Below are positions 21,801 through 30,214 of a DNA stretch of 64,000 bases, piece by piece; position 1 is the first letter of the stretch; every line of letters begins with the position of its first letter. The stretch spans positions 1,842,501 through 1,906,500 of the forward strand of contig NC_014657.1 of NCBI RefSeq assembly GCF_000166335.1, read 5' to 3'. The notes below the pieces were generated by a model. It was not told the DNA's origin. It saw only the letters and a list, made by a program, of their open reading frames with translations, and did not search any database. A program made the translations under genes and the position numbers. This DNA is from Caldicellulosiruptor owensensis OL (lineage in GTDB: Bacteria > Bacillota > Thermoanaerobacteria > Caldicellulosiruptorales > Caldicellulosiruptoraceae).

Positions 21801-24270
21801 TTCTCCAGAGCAATGTGCCATCAAGCTTATATGCATCAAATATTGTTGGACCAGTCAAACCTGTTTGTGAACTGTCAATTGCATTAGATGGTAACCATTT
21901 AACAATTATTTCATATTCGCCGTCTCCATCCAAATCACCAACGCTACAATCATTTGCTTCATATGTGTAAGTTTCTCCTGCTTCATTTACTCCATCTTCA
22001 GGTTTTTGAAGTGGAATTGAAATATAATCCTTGTCAAGTGCTTTTACTCTTGTCTCTTCAATCTTTATGCCATTCATCAGTGTCTCTACTTTATATTCAT
22101 CGCCTGGATTTCCGTTCACATCCAAATAATTTGTCACAGAAAGAGGAGCTGTATTTAGTTTCTGTCCATTCCTATATATATTGAATTTTACGTCCTTTTT
22201 ATACTCATCAGCTAACAATCTCCAGCTTATAAATATCCCATTTTCAGCCTTTAAAGCTATCAATCCTCTGTTGAGCCACTCCATTTGTCTTACAGCTTTC
22301 GATGGTTGTAATCTGTTATATACATAACAAATTGCATATTTACCATAAGTATTGTCAACTGAACTATCTTCTTTTAAAACTCCTTTGAAAGTATAAATTC
22401 CAGGTTTATCCGCTATCCATTGACCTGATAATATCTCCCATTTCGCAATCTCAACTTCCTTTTTCGTACCATCTGCAAGAGTTACTGTAACTTTTGTTGG
22501 AAAACCTATTTGAGATATATCCTGCGCAGTATTCACATATATAGTCTTGTAAGGCAGCTTATCTACATTAATTATTCTGTTAGGTGGAATAGGTTTGTTA
22601 TAAATCCATACATTATCTAGGTAAGTAGTCCAAGTTATATTATTACCTGATGTTCTTATTCCAACAAGGCTTATCGATTTGAGTGTTCCATCAAACGCAA
22701 CACCATCTAAAGAATAAGTAAACTCTACCACTGTTGATGTTTCTGTATCAGTAATTTTAGTTGAAATTACTTTATTCAGAACATCACAATTAATCTCAAT
22801 ATCATACCATTTTTCAGGATCAGTAAAGTAAGTGTTGAATACAACCGAGTTACCTAATATAAGCTGGAGAGGAAAATTTCTCGTATTGTTTAGTTTCCAG
22901 AAACCATTACCAGAAGAATCTATAAGTCTTAGCTCACCGCCATTTTCATATGGATTTGATCCTTTGTCGTTTAAAAGTCCGGGATACCAATTCATTTTTA
23001 CAAGTATTGCATCACCTTTTATAGCTTCTCCAAAAGTCTTTGTCGCAACCCTTCCACCTGTTTGATTAACCTGAGAAAACTCAAGTTTAGGAGTTGAATT
23101 TCCTTTTATAGTATTTGTATTAATATTAAGAGTAGCATTTTGAGTAGTAAATCCCCAATATTTCGGTACAACTGTAATTGTATCACCAAAATCAGTAGCA
23201 TAAACAGCCTCATAACCTGGAATTTGAGGTGGTACAAATGAAAGATTTAATAATCTTACATTGATTTGAGCTGTTATATTGTAATCATTCTTTACCCCCG
23301 TTATTCCATCTACAATAAGATTGCCCACAAACAAATAATTACCTTCTAGGGTTGGATTGTAACTGTAACAGCTCCAGTTAACCGGAACATTGTTAACAAT
23401 TACATCATTTTCTAATTTTACATTTAACACTGTGGGGAAAAATGAAATAACATCATTTATTGAAGTACCCAAAGGAAAATCATAATTATATGTGTAGCTA
23501 CTTACTATTTCTACTATATTTTTAGAACCTTGAATAGGTGCATCAGTTGTAGAAGTATAAATATAAATGTTATCCACATTAGTTGTAAAGTTTAATGTAT
23601 TTCCACTTGCTCTGTTACCAATAATAGATATCTTTTTGATTTTGTTTAAATACACAATATTCTTCAAGTCAAGACCATAAGCTGAAAAATATTTTGATGG
23701 GTCGTCTTTGTTGTAAATCTCGAAGGAAACTGTTTCAGCAACAAAATCAAATAAAATGCGAACAGCTAACCACTTCTGAGATGTATCTATCGCATTAATA
23801 TAAGTAACTTTAGAAAGGTCTAACCCTGTTGTTCCTACACTGTAGCCTATAGAACCATTTGTTCCACCTTTTTTAACCAATCTGAAAAGTGGGTTGTTAT
23901 TCTCGTCGCTGATTAATACTTCACTATTATTTGCTGCGGTTGATACATCCATCGGTTGCCAGTCAAATATAATTAACACTTTGTCTTTTGTAGTAGAATT
24001 AGAAAATGTCTTAACAACTGAACGTGGTCCTGAACCTGATCCCTTTGCCTCTAAATATTTGTTACCATAAACATCTGTTACAACTGTTGCAGTAGCACCT
24101 GAACTTGCCGTAAATCCCCATGTTGAACCATCTTCAAAATTCGTTCCATCAAACAACACATAATTTGATGGATCAAAAATATTATTACTTTTACCAACTA
24201 ACACATTCCCGAAAACATTAAATAATAAAAACGAAACCAATAAAATTAACGAAATTATCTTTTTCTTCAA
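18898..24270 (-). CDS. Surface-anchored rhamnogalacturonan lyase (PL11) with SLH domains
   Basis: A 1,790-residue exported enzyme that cleaves the rhamnogalacturonan-I backbone by beta-elimination. Domain order: signal peptide; a beta-sandwich module (about 35-250); an Ig-like segment; a second related beta-sandwich (about 360-570); a bacterial Ig-like domain (about 575-660); the PL11 YesW-like catalytic propeller (about 665-1,280), rich in calcium-loop motifs such as VGDLDGDGEYE and DFDGDGKSEF; a further beta region; a Ser/Thr/Gln-rich linker (about 1,440-1,490); and three S-layer homology repeats from about 1,620. The SLH repeats anchor it to the cell surface. TTG at 24270 is preferred because AAGGAGG lies nine bases upstream; the alternative TTG at 24294 precedes that site. 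Confidence 0.93.
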   Translation of the reverse strand: MKKKIISLILLVSFLLFNVFGNVLVGKSNNIFDPSNYVLFDGTNFEDGSTWGFTASSGATATVVTDVYGNKYLEAKGSGSGPRSVVKTFSNSTTKDKVLIIFDWQPMDVSTAANNSEVLISDENNNPLFRLVKKGGTNGSIGYSVGTTGLDLSKVTYINAIDTSQKWLAVRILFDFVAETVSFEIYNKDDPSKYFSAYGLDLKNIVYLNKIKKISIIGNRASGNTLNFTTNVDNIYIYTSTTDAPIQGSKNIVEIVSSYTYNYDFPLGTSINDVISFFPTVLNVKLENDVIVNNVPVNWSCYSYNPTLEGNYLFVGNLIVDGITGVKNDYNITAQINVRLLNLSFVPPQIPGYEAVYATDFGDTITVVPKYWGFTTQNATLNINTNTIKGNSTPKLEFSQVNQTGGRVATKTFGEAIKGDAILVKMNWYPGLLNDKGSNPYENGGELRLIDSSGNGFWKLNNTRNFPLQLILGNSVVFNTYFTDPEKWYDIEINCDVLNKVISTKITDTETSTVVEFTYSLDGVAFDGTLKSISLVGIRTSGNNITWTTYLDNVWIYNKPIPPNRIINVDKLPYKTIYVNTAQDISQIGFPTKVTVTLADGTKKEVEIAKWEILSGQWIADKPGIYTFKGVLKEDSSVDNTYGKYAICYVYNRLQPSKAVRQMEWLNRGLIALKAENGIFISWRLLADEYKKDVKFNIYRNGQKLNTAPLSVTNYLDVNGNPGDEYKVETLMNGIKIEETRVKALDKDYISIPLQKPEDGVNEAGETYTYEANDCSVGDLDGDGEYEIIVKWLPSNAIDSSQTGLTGPTIFDAYKLDGTLLWRINMGLNLTSGAHYNQFLVYDFDGDGKSEFVVKTADGTTVYGATYGRVDYNKVISVIGDPAKNGAYRYGPSGSFPGKVWGGPEYISIFDGETGAVLDSIEYRYSIEKTGVASWGDTWFNRSDRFLATVAYLNGTTPSIVFGRGYYARTTFVAYDFVNGKLQERWHFDTQEIGGKGEGMGNHNISVADVDNDGCDEIIAGSLTLDHDGKILYVMDGEMGRELGSHGDALHVGAFFPDREGLQVFGVHEVSSVASLELHDAATGETLQAYFAYKDTGRGVCANIASEPGYEFWGAGDFYDVNKGAGIYNVYGKVISNDCRAAGLPMNFALYWDGDLMQELLDDVSIFKYDETKDKTDIIRTFEGVKSINGTKANPCLQADILGDWREEVIYPTFDNTELRIYSTTIPTQYRIYTLMHDPVYRLGIAWQNVAYNQPPHTSFYLGEDIRDVVLANNLPVKDVYYPNKPKKIDDPEEKLFYKSPSESKIDLYFKNSKVKIIIENDEEIVGGKISVKRLGALSGISLPSDLNATNNYLEINKSENIAKLPVKVEVEFNPTNLNSYNLNSLKLYRYNNTTAKWELVSGQVIDTAKNIISFIDAEGGIYGIFGTKSSPSSGTVTTIILNPQSQTTSSTTSTSSKEQEKNQQGTTQVTQGETQQPKPQSQTSEKNIVTAKIDTNNVTNVQLNSQVKISVPPQAVEGNNPVIKVETLSSYTEKVGVGVQIIEPVNISIEKGKIQKPILVEIKIAPEIVKNDKVVIGFMFDSVSKKWTPVLTKKNINTVQLELNKTGTVQVVAAKLSDIYSDVKENNWTYSLFNKAISKGIITGYADLTLKPEKLITYLEAAVILDRAFNLKKSGNPNIANVPEWAQDAITNMVSNEIFNETNAFSGIVTRIETVKFIVKILEKQGQKVEPEDVKFKDINTAEYTEIVAKAYKLGIVKGYPDGSFKPDKPVKRAEFIAMLIRAIENMNK

Positions 24271-24404
24271 AACAACTTCCCTCCTTAATTTCAATTTTTT
24301 TAGATAAATTACTTCTCTACTTCGCCTTTCAGATGCAGTTTTGTTTATATATTTTGCTTATATGTTTTGTTTTGTGTGCGTTTTGTTAATATATTTCTGT
24401 ATTT

Positions 24405-24433
24405 ATTTTATATCTACTATTTTTTATTGTCAA
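24405..24433 (-). promoter_or_regulatory. Promoter of the rhamnogalacturonan lyase
   Basis: On the minus strand TTGACA (24433-24428), 17 bases, then TAAAAT (24410-24405). The 130-base leader after it contains several AAAACAAAAC-type repeats. Confidence 0.75.
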
Positions 24434-24479
24434 TAGAATTTCTAATATGCCTATTTATTATACTAATACAAAAATAAAA

Positions 24480-24512
24480 GAGGATTATCAACATTTATCC
24501 AAGATAATCCTC
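24480..24512 (-). terminator. Terminator of the redox operon
   Basis: GAGGATTATC (24480-24489) pairs exactly with GATAATCCTC (24503-24512). On the minus strand it is followed by TTTTATTTTTG. It lies about 95 bases after the Gfo/Idh stop codon and just upstream of the lyase promoter. Confidence 0.8.
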
Positions 24513-24605
24513 ATAATATCCAAATTACATCTTTGTTTTATGTATTGTTTTTTAAACAATAATTTTTGAAATATTGTATTGGAATTTATTGTTTTGCTAT
24601 AAAAC

Positions 24606-25823
24606 TTACATTGATTCTTTATATAGACTGAAATAATTATAGTTACCCAAATCAAAAACACTTGTTTTTTGTGCCCACTTAATACCAATCTCAGAATATA
24701 ATCTTTTATGAAAAGCTGCTTTATCAATAATTTCTTTTATTCCTTTTATGTATGTATATACCTTCCCATTCTCATTTTCAATTTCTATATACTCATCTGG
24801 AATATCGAAAATTCTTTTAGACGATTCAAAAGCCCCGTTTGATGCCAGTACAAAATTGCGGGTTATTTCCAGCGGACAATAAAGCTGTTTACCTTCAAAT
24901 AAATGTTCCACCATATTTACATACATATTAACAAACAAGTCTTCTTTGCCACCATCAAATTCTTCAACAGAACCATCACAATATTCAATCTTAAATCTAT
25001 TAGAAAACCACCAATTCGCTTTAGCTTTTTCAGCTTCAATAATTATAAAAGGAGATTCTTCTTCTCTATTGCAAAGGGTCGAGTAAAAATATACCTCTGT
25101 GCCTCCATGAGTAATTATTCTCACACATGCTGTGTCTTCACCTTCAATTTTATGACCATGATAGAGTTCTGCTTGCACTTTTTTAGGTACTCCTCCACCT
25201 GGTTGAGCTGTTTCAGCAATAATTAGTTCATTGTTTAAAAGATGTGCAAGAGGATTGTTTATTGTTCCATCCAAGACATAATTGCCATCAACAACGAGCT
25301 TACCAGCCCATGCATTTCTTTGATAATAGCTTTCATCCCTTTTCCATCGTCCAATACCTACAATTGATTTTATCCTGCCAAGTCGGCCTTCTTTTATATA
25401 CTCAAGAAGTTTTCTAAATGCTTTACCAGAGGTATTTTGAAAGTTCACACTACAAACCTTATTTGTTTTTCTTTTTGTCTCAATTATAGCGTCAATATCT
25501 TGAATTGTCACAGCAGGAGGTTTTTCTAGCAAGACATTAAAGCCTTTTTCCATTGCTTCAATTGCCATTGGAGTATGTAAATGAATGGGCGTTGATATAG
25601 CAACAAAATCTAACTCTTTATGATTCTCAAGCATCAGTCTGTAATCCTGATAATACTTAACACCTTGCAAAGTCAATCTATCAATCACTTCTTTATTTTT
25701 TTCGTAGCTTGTTGCAACAATTGCTTTCAAGTCAATCATCTTCCCCTGGAGCTGTTCTATTGACCGCAGGTGTATACTCCCAAATCCACTAATTCCAATA
25801 AGACCAACCTTTGCAATGCTCAA
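24606..25823 (-). CDS. Gfo/Idh/MocA-family oxidoreductase
   Basis: A 405-residue NAD(P)-dependent dehydrogenase: Rossmann motif VGLIGISGFGSIH, EKPPAVT with the expected catalytic Lys, and a C-terminal domain (NYVLDGTINNPLAHLL). It is the last gene of a four-gene operon, 27 bases after the zinc dehydrogenase. The start is a TTG with AAGGGGG nine bases before it. It is longer than its relative at 17745 and clearly a different subfamily. The substrate is not known. Confidence 0.82.
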   Translation of the reverse strand: MSIAKVGLIGISGFGSIHLRSIEQLQGKMIDLKAIVATSYEKNKEVIDRLTLQGVKYYQDYRLMLENHKELDFVAISTPIHLHTPMAIEAMEKGFNVLLEKPPAVTIQDIDAIIETKRKTNKVCSVNFQNTSGKAFRKLLEYIKEGRLGRIKSIVGIGRWKRDESYYQRNAWAGKLVVDGNYVLDGTINNPLAHLLNNELIIAETAQPGGGVPKKVQAELYHGHKIEGEDTACVRIITHGGTEVYFYSTLCNREEESPFIIIEAEKAKANWWFSNRFKIEYCDGSVEEFDGGKEDLFVNMYVNMVEHLFEGKQLYCPLEITRNFVLASNGAFESSKRIFDIPDEYIEIENENGKVYTYIKGIKEIIDKAAFHKRLYSEIGIKWAQKTSVFDLGNYNYFSLYKESM

Positions 25824-25850
25824 GACTGTATGCCCCCTTTTAAATTATCT

Positions 25851-26939
25851 TCATGGCTTCAGAACAGATTTTATTGTATTTCTGTTTCCCATATCCTCAA
25901 GTGCTTTCGTCGCATCAGTCAATTTATAAATATTCGTAATCATTTTTTTAAAAAGTTCTTTATTTTGTAACACCACATTAACTGCCATATTCAAATGTTT
26001 TGTATCACTGACCCATACTCCTTGATATCTTAAATTTTTCCTTACAATGTCATAATAACAATCAAGTGTAACGCTGCCGTTTGGATCACCAAAACCAAGT
26101 GATAAGTAACTTCCACCATTTCGTACAAGTTTTATTCCCTCACTCACTGCTGATGGATGTCCCACAGCTTCAATTGCCAAATCAACACCACGCCCACTTG
26201 TAATATCCATTATTATTTCCTTCCTTTGTTCAGATGTAGTTGAATTTCTATCAAGTACATGCGTTGCCCCAAATTCCTCACACATTTTAAGTCTTTCTTT
26301 GGTACCGCCAATCACAATTATATTTCTTGCTCCTTTGAGTTTTGCAAAAATAATCGCATAAAGCCCTATAGGACCTGGTCCTTGAATTAGAACACTGTCT
26401 CCAAAGTCAGGTGAAACAATGTCAAAAGCGTGAGCACATGTTGCACCAGAACATGAAGCAGAGACTAAAACTTCTGGCTCAATATTTTCTTTGATTTTTA
26501 GAACCTTTGTATCTTTGTGAAGATAAATGTACTCCGAATAGCAGCCTCTCAAATGCGGCGGCGCCATGCAACTAACACTTATCCCATATGTCCATCTATT
26601 AGGGCACAAGTAGGGTTCTTTTTTAACGGCACAAAAATAACACTTTCCACACGTAACACCTCTGTCCCAGATTATAAAATCCCCCTCTTTTATCTTTTCG
26701 CCGTTTACATCAAAACAGATACCTGAGATGGCATATACACGTCCAACACCTTCATGCCCTAAAATCATGGGAAGTTTGGTGCGCGGGTCATTCCCTTTGA
26801 ATATATGTACATCAGATCCACAAACACCTGCCGCTTCAATTTTAACAAGAAGTTCACCATCAGAAGGCTTGATTAGTTCAAACTCTTTTGCTCTTAACGG
26901 CTTGTTAAATTCTTCTAAAACCATTGCATAAGCTTTCAT
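25851..26939 (-). CDS. Zinc-dependent alcohol/polyol dehydrogenase (MDR family)
   Basis: A 362-residue medium-chain dehydrogenase. The catalytic zinc site is read in GVCGSD and GHEGVGRV. A structural-zinc Cys cluster follows (CGKCYFCAVKKEPYLC), and the nucleotide fold is seen at VLIQGPGPIGLYA. Such enzymes oxidise secondary alcohols of sugars or polyols, as in threonine or sorbitol dehydrogenase. It lies 12 bases after the flavoprotein gene. Together with the following Gfo/Idh gene it gives the operon two NAD(P)-linked sugar dehydrogenases. Confidence 0.87.
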   Translation of the reverse strand: MKAYAMVLEEFNKPLRAKEFELIKPSDGELLVKIEAAGVCGSDVHIFKGNDPRTKLPMILGHEGVGRVYAISGICFDVNGEKIKEGDFIIWDRGVTCGKCYFCAVKKEPYLCPNRWTYGISVSCMAPPHLRGCYSEYIYLHKDTKVLKIKENIEPEVLVSASCSGATCAHAFDIVSPDFGDSVLIQGPGPIGLYAIIFAKLKGARNIIVIGGTKERLKMCEEFGATHVLDRNSTTSEQRKEIIMDITSGRGVDLAIEAVGHPSAVSEGIKLVRNGGSYLSLGFGDPNGSVTLDCYYDIVRKNLRYQGVWVSDTKHLNMAVNVVLQNKELFKKMITNIYKLTDATKALEDMGNRNTIKSVLKP

Positions 26940-26951
26940 TCCTGTTTCCCC

Positions 26952-28745
26952 CTACACTGTTGGTTTCACCGGTTGCATTGGAAAGACTTCAATTTGATTA
27001 ATCTCTTTATTTAGTCTGCATACATGATATACATTGTACTTTTCATTCCTTGGCTTTGGCCACAAATCGCTCAAGTTTTCAAACATCAAGTGCGGTCCTC
27101 TGCTTTCATCTCTTAAAATACAGCTTTTTACCACTGCCTCTGCACACAAAAGCATGTTCTTCAGCTCCAAAAGATATTCATACTCAACAGGCTTGATTTT
27201 TCTTGTTTTCAATTCCTCAATTTTCATAAGCGCTTTTTGAAGTCCATCTTGATATCTCACAACACTTGCATACAAATCCATAACCCTATTTAGTTCTGAT
27301 ATGGCATTCTCCAAATCAATGCCATCTTCAGCTATATAGCTTTTATAACTTTCAAACAGGCGGTTTGCTTCAGAAATTGCAGATTCTTCATCGATTGAAG
27401 TGTTTGAGGCAAATTCAAAGCTACTTTCCCCTGCTATCTTACCAAAAACCTGAGTATCCAAAAGTGCATTTCCGCCTGGTCTGTTTGCTCCATGTTGCCC
27501 GCCTGCACACTCGCCACAAGCATACAAGCCACTAATTGCTGTATTTGTTTTTTCTCTAATTTTTACACCACCCTGGAAATGCTGAATTGATGGCGCAATT
27601 TCTATCATTTGGTTTCTAAGGTCAATTCCCCTTTTCAAAAACCACTCAACAGTCTGAGGATTTATTTCACACAGTCTTTCATATGGAGTAGATCTTTTAT
27701 TTGTAAGATTTTTAATTTCCGAGTAATATCTTTGTTTTAAGTCTTCTCTTAGCTGTTCAAATTCAAAACCTTTCGGATTTTGAGTAAAGTCTAAAAACAC
27801 TTTACCCCCACGGGCAATTTCTCTGAACACTGCAATGTCTATCAAACATGTCTTATGCTCGTAGCTTATTGGCCACGTTGCACCTTTTTCAAATACATCA
27901 TTGTACGTGAGAGGATAATTTAACAAAAACTCTTCTCCTTTTTCATTTACAAACCTGGGAACACATCTCATTATACTTCCCGAACACGCAAGTTTTGTGT
28001 TGGGTGATGAAAGGCCTATTTGAATAAACTCCATATTCACAAGCAAAGCCCCTGCACGAAGTGCCATTGCATAACCATCACCTGTCATACGCGGTGGAAA
28101 AACATTGCTTTTATAAATACTTCCTGCACCGCCTGTTGCGAGAATAACGGCTTTTGCAAGTATTATAATATTTTGATTCCTTCTGAACCCAATCGCTCCA
28201 CAAACTCTGTTATTCACAATAATCAAATCAGCTATCATTACATCTTCTAAGACTTCAACATCCTTCATCTCTCCAAGTTTTCTAATTAAAGCCTTTTCTA
28301 TTTGGACAGCAGTATCTGGACCTGTAAAACAAGCACGTGCATATATAGAGCCATCTGTTACAAATTGAATGGGTACTCCACTTTCTTTTACAAAGGGAAC
28401 ACCAAGACTATCTAAATAAAAGAAAGCATCAGCCGAGTTTTTTGCTAAAATCTCAGCCAGGTCATAGTCGGAAACACATCCTCCAATCTCATATATATCT
28501 TTTGCATGGTATTTCCAGTTATCCTCACCTTTAGGTTCAGTTGTAGGAAGTGTTGCATGAAAAGCCATTCTATCAGAGTATGCAAGAGCAGTTGTTCCAC
28601 AACTCCCCAGTTTGCCCTTTACTGTTAATAAAACTTTAACTTTATTTCCTGTTTCATAAGCCTTTTCACATGCAGCAATTGCTGCCCTCAAACCTGCACC
28701 GCCACCACCTATTACCAGTATATCTGTTTTATATATCACTTTCAA
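26952..28745 (-). CDS. FAD-dependent oxidoreductase, fumarate reductase/aspartate oxidase-like flavoprotein
   Basis: A 597-residue protein of the SdhA/FrdA/NadB group. The FAD-binding motif DILVIGGGGAGLRAAIAA is at the N-terminus. The capping domain and the FAD segment GECAGGQHGANRPGGNALL are present, as is HFQGGVKI near the active site. The C-terminal helical domain of true SdhA is retained. It overlaps the preceding DHOD-like gene by four bases (TTGA), so the two are translationally coupled. No SdhB-type iron-sulfur partner is encoded nearby; the coupled gene supplies ferredoxin-type clusters instead. The substrate is unknown. Confidence 0.85.
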   Translation of the reverse strand: MKVIYKTDILVIGGGGAGLRAAIAACEKAYETGNKVKVLLTVKGKLGSCGTTALAYSDRMAFHATLPTTEPKGEDNWKYHAKDIYEIGGCVSDYDLAEILAKNSADAFFYLDSLGVPFVKESGVPIQFVTDGSIYARACFTGPDTAVQIEKALIRKLGEMKDVEVLEDVMIADLIIVNNRVCGAIGFRRNQNIIILAKAVILATGGAGSIYKSNVFPPRMTGDGYAMALRAGALLVNMEFIQIGLSSPNTKLACSGSIMRCVPRFVNEKGEEFLLNYPLTYNDVFEKGATWPISYEHKTCLIDIAVFREIARGGKVFLDFTQNPKGFEFEQLREDLKQRYYSEIKNLTNKRSTPYERLCEINPQTVEWFLKRGIDLRNQMIEIAPSIQHFQGGVKIREKTNTAISGLYACGECAGGQHGANRPGGNALLDTQVFGKIAGESSFEFASNTSIDEESAISEANRLFESYKSYIAEDGIDLENAISELNRVMDLYASVVRYQDGLQKALMKIEELKTRKIKPVEYEYLLELKNMLLCAEAVVKSCILRDESRGPHLMFENLSDLWPKPRNEKYNVYHVCRLNKEINQIEVFPMQPVKPTV

Positions 28746-29887
28746 ACTTCACCTCTTTTTACCATTGAAATTGCTTTGACTGGACAAAGTTCCGCACAAA
28801 GGCCACAGCCATCACAATTTTGATTAACTCTAAACTTTCCATTATCCTTTTCAATTGCATCATATATACACACTGTGAAGCACTTGCTACATGATGTGCA
28901 TTTCTCTTTGTCAATCTTAGCAACAGCCCAATGTGTTCTGTCAACAGAGTCCATGTCAAGAATTTTGCTGCACACCTTTCCTTTAAAATCATCAATCGTG
29001 TAGTAACCTTTTCTCTCCATATACTCTTCTAAATACTTGTTTATCTTGTTTATAACTCCATAGCCATTCAAAATCACAGTGGTGCAAACTTGAACAGCAG
29101 ATGCTCCTGCCAGTATGTATTTGACTACATCCTCACCGTTCATAGCACCGCCACTTGCACTGATACTACATTTTACTTTTGGGGCTACAGCACTTATCCA
29201 TCTCAAACCATACATAATTGCCCATGGACCCCCATGCCCTGCATAACCACCGTGCAAAATAGGTGCTTCTTTTTCTATATCAATGTCAAGCCCAGTGAAT
29301 CTGTTAAACATGACAAGCCCGTCTGCTCCTGCTTGATCAAGCCTTAAGGCATCAGACCCCGGATTTGTAGATTGAGGAGTCATTTTTGGTATCACAGGTA
29401 TTTTGACATTGCTTTTGACAAGCTTTGTTGTGTGGACCATCTCTTCAATTACATCCATACCAGACATTATATGAACACCGTGCGGGCAAGATAGATTTAG
29501 CTCTATTGCATCAGCTCCTGCTTGTTCCATAAGTTTGCTATACTCAATCCAAGCATCATCTGTGTAACAGTTTATACTCGCAATGACGGGAATGCTTAGT
29601 TTTTGTTTCGCTTTGAATATAAATTCAGCATATTCCTGAGGGTCAAACTCGCTTGCCTGTTCATATGAGTAAAGCGTAAATGTATTTTCATGTTTAACTA
29701 TTTTAAACCTTGGAGTGGGGGCAATTCTGCACACTTCCTTTTGAAAAAGACTTTTTGTCACAACAGCACCAGCCCCGTTTTCTTCACATCTTTGAAGCCT
29801 CTCCACAGTTCCGGTAATCCCAGCAGATGCAACAATTACAGGGGTTCTTAAATTAAGTTTTGCATATGTTGTTGATAGGTTTGGCAT
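28742..29887 (-). CDS. Dihydroorotate dehydrogenase-like protein with two 4Fe-4S clusters (PreA-like)
   Basis: A 381-residue protein. About residues 1-310 are an FMN-binding TIM barrel of the class 1 dihydroorotate dehydrogenase family (TPVIVASAGITGT, AIELNLSCPH, GADGLVMFNR, SISASGGAMNGEDV). The C-terminus has two ferredoxin motifs (CTSCSKCFTVC and CDGCGLCAELC, each with a trailing CP or C). This is the layout of PreA, the C-terminal half of dihydropyrimidine dehydrogenase. No pyrimidine genes are nearby; the gene leads a four-gene operon in a pectin locus, so another substrate is likely. An AGAGGAGG site and a consensus promoter precede it. Confidence 0.85.
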   Translation of the reverse strand: MPNLSTTYAKLNLRTPVIVASAGITGTVERLQRCEENGAGAVVTKSLFQKEVCRIAPTPRFKIVKHENTFTLYSYEQASEFDPQEYAEFIFKAKQKLSIPVIASINCYTDDAWIEYSKLMEQAGADAIELNLSCPHGVHIMSGMDVIEEMVHTTKLVKSNVKIPVIPKMTPQSTNPGSDALRLDQAGADGLVMFNRFTGLDIDIEKEAPILHGGYAGHGGPWAIMYGLRWISAVAPKVKCSISASGGAMNGEDVVKYILAGASAVQVCTTVILNGYGVINKINKYLEEYMERKGYYTIDDFKGKVCSKILDMDSVDRTHWAVAKIDKEKCTSCSKCFTVCIYDAIEKDNGKFRVNQNCDGCGLCAELCPVKAISMVKRGEV

Positions 29888-29930
29888 TGATACTAAGAAC
29901 CTCCTCTTATTACATTAATTTTGACAAAGT

Positions 29931-29952
29931 AAGGAGTGGATTACCACTCCTT
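29931..29952 (-). promoter_or_regulatory. 5'-leader hairpin of the redox operon
   Basis: AAGGAGTGG (29931-29939) pairs exactly with CCACTCCTT (29944-29952) across a four-base loop, between the promoter and the first gene. No U-run follows on the minus strand (ACTTTGTC), so it does not look like a terminator. It may stabilise the transcript or bind a regulator. Confidence 0.5.
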
Positions 29953-29981
29953 CTTGGTTTAAATTATTTGTGTTTAAGCTG

Positions 29982-30010
29982 ATTATATCATTTCTTATTT
30001 ATAAAGTCAA
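29982..30010 (-). promoter_or_regulatory. Promoter of the redox operon
   Basis: On the minus strand TTGACT (30010-30005), 17 bases, then TATAAT (29987-29982). A T-rich stretch on the plus strand (CTTTTGTTTTTATTTTGTTTG) lies immediately upstream. The remaining sequence from 30042 to 30214 shows nothing recognisable. Confidence 0.8.
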
Positions 30011-30214
30011 TTAATTCTTTTGTTTTTATTTTGTTTGTTGTGGATTTATTGAAGTTTATGGGAGCAAAAAATTATTTTTGTTTAATTGTTTTATCTTCGA
30101 AAAATATTTTTTCAGTCTTTATAATTTGAATACTTTTCTTTAACTCATTTATGCTATGCAAAGAATTTAGATTGCCATTTCACTAGTATTGGTTGTATTT
30201 TTCTTGTTAAAAGT

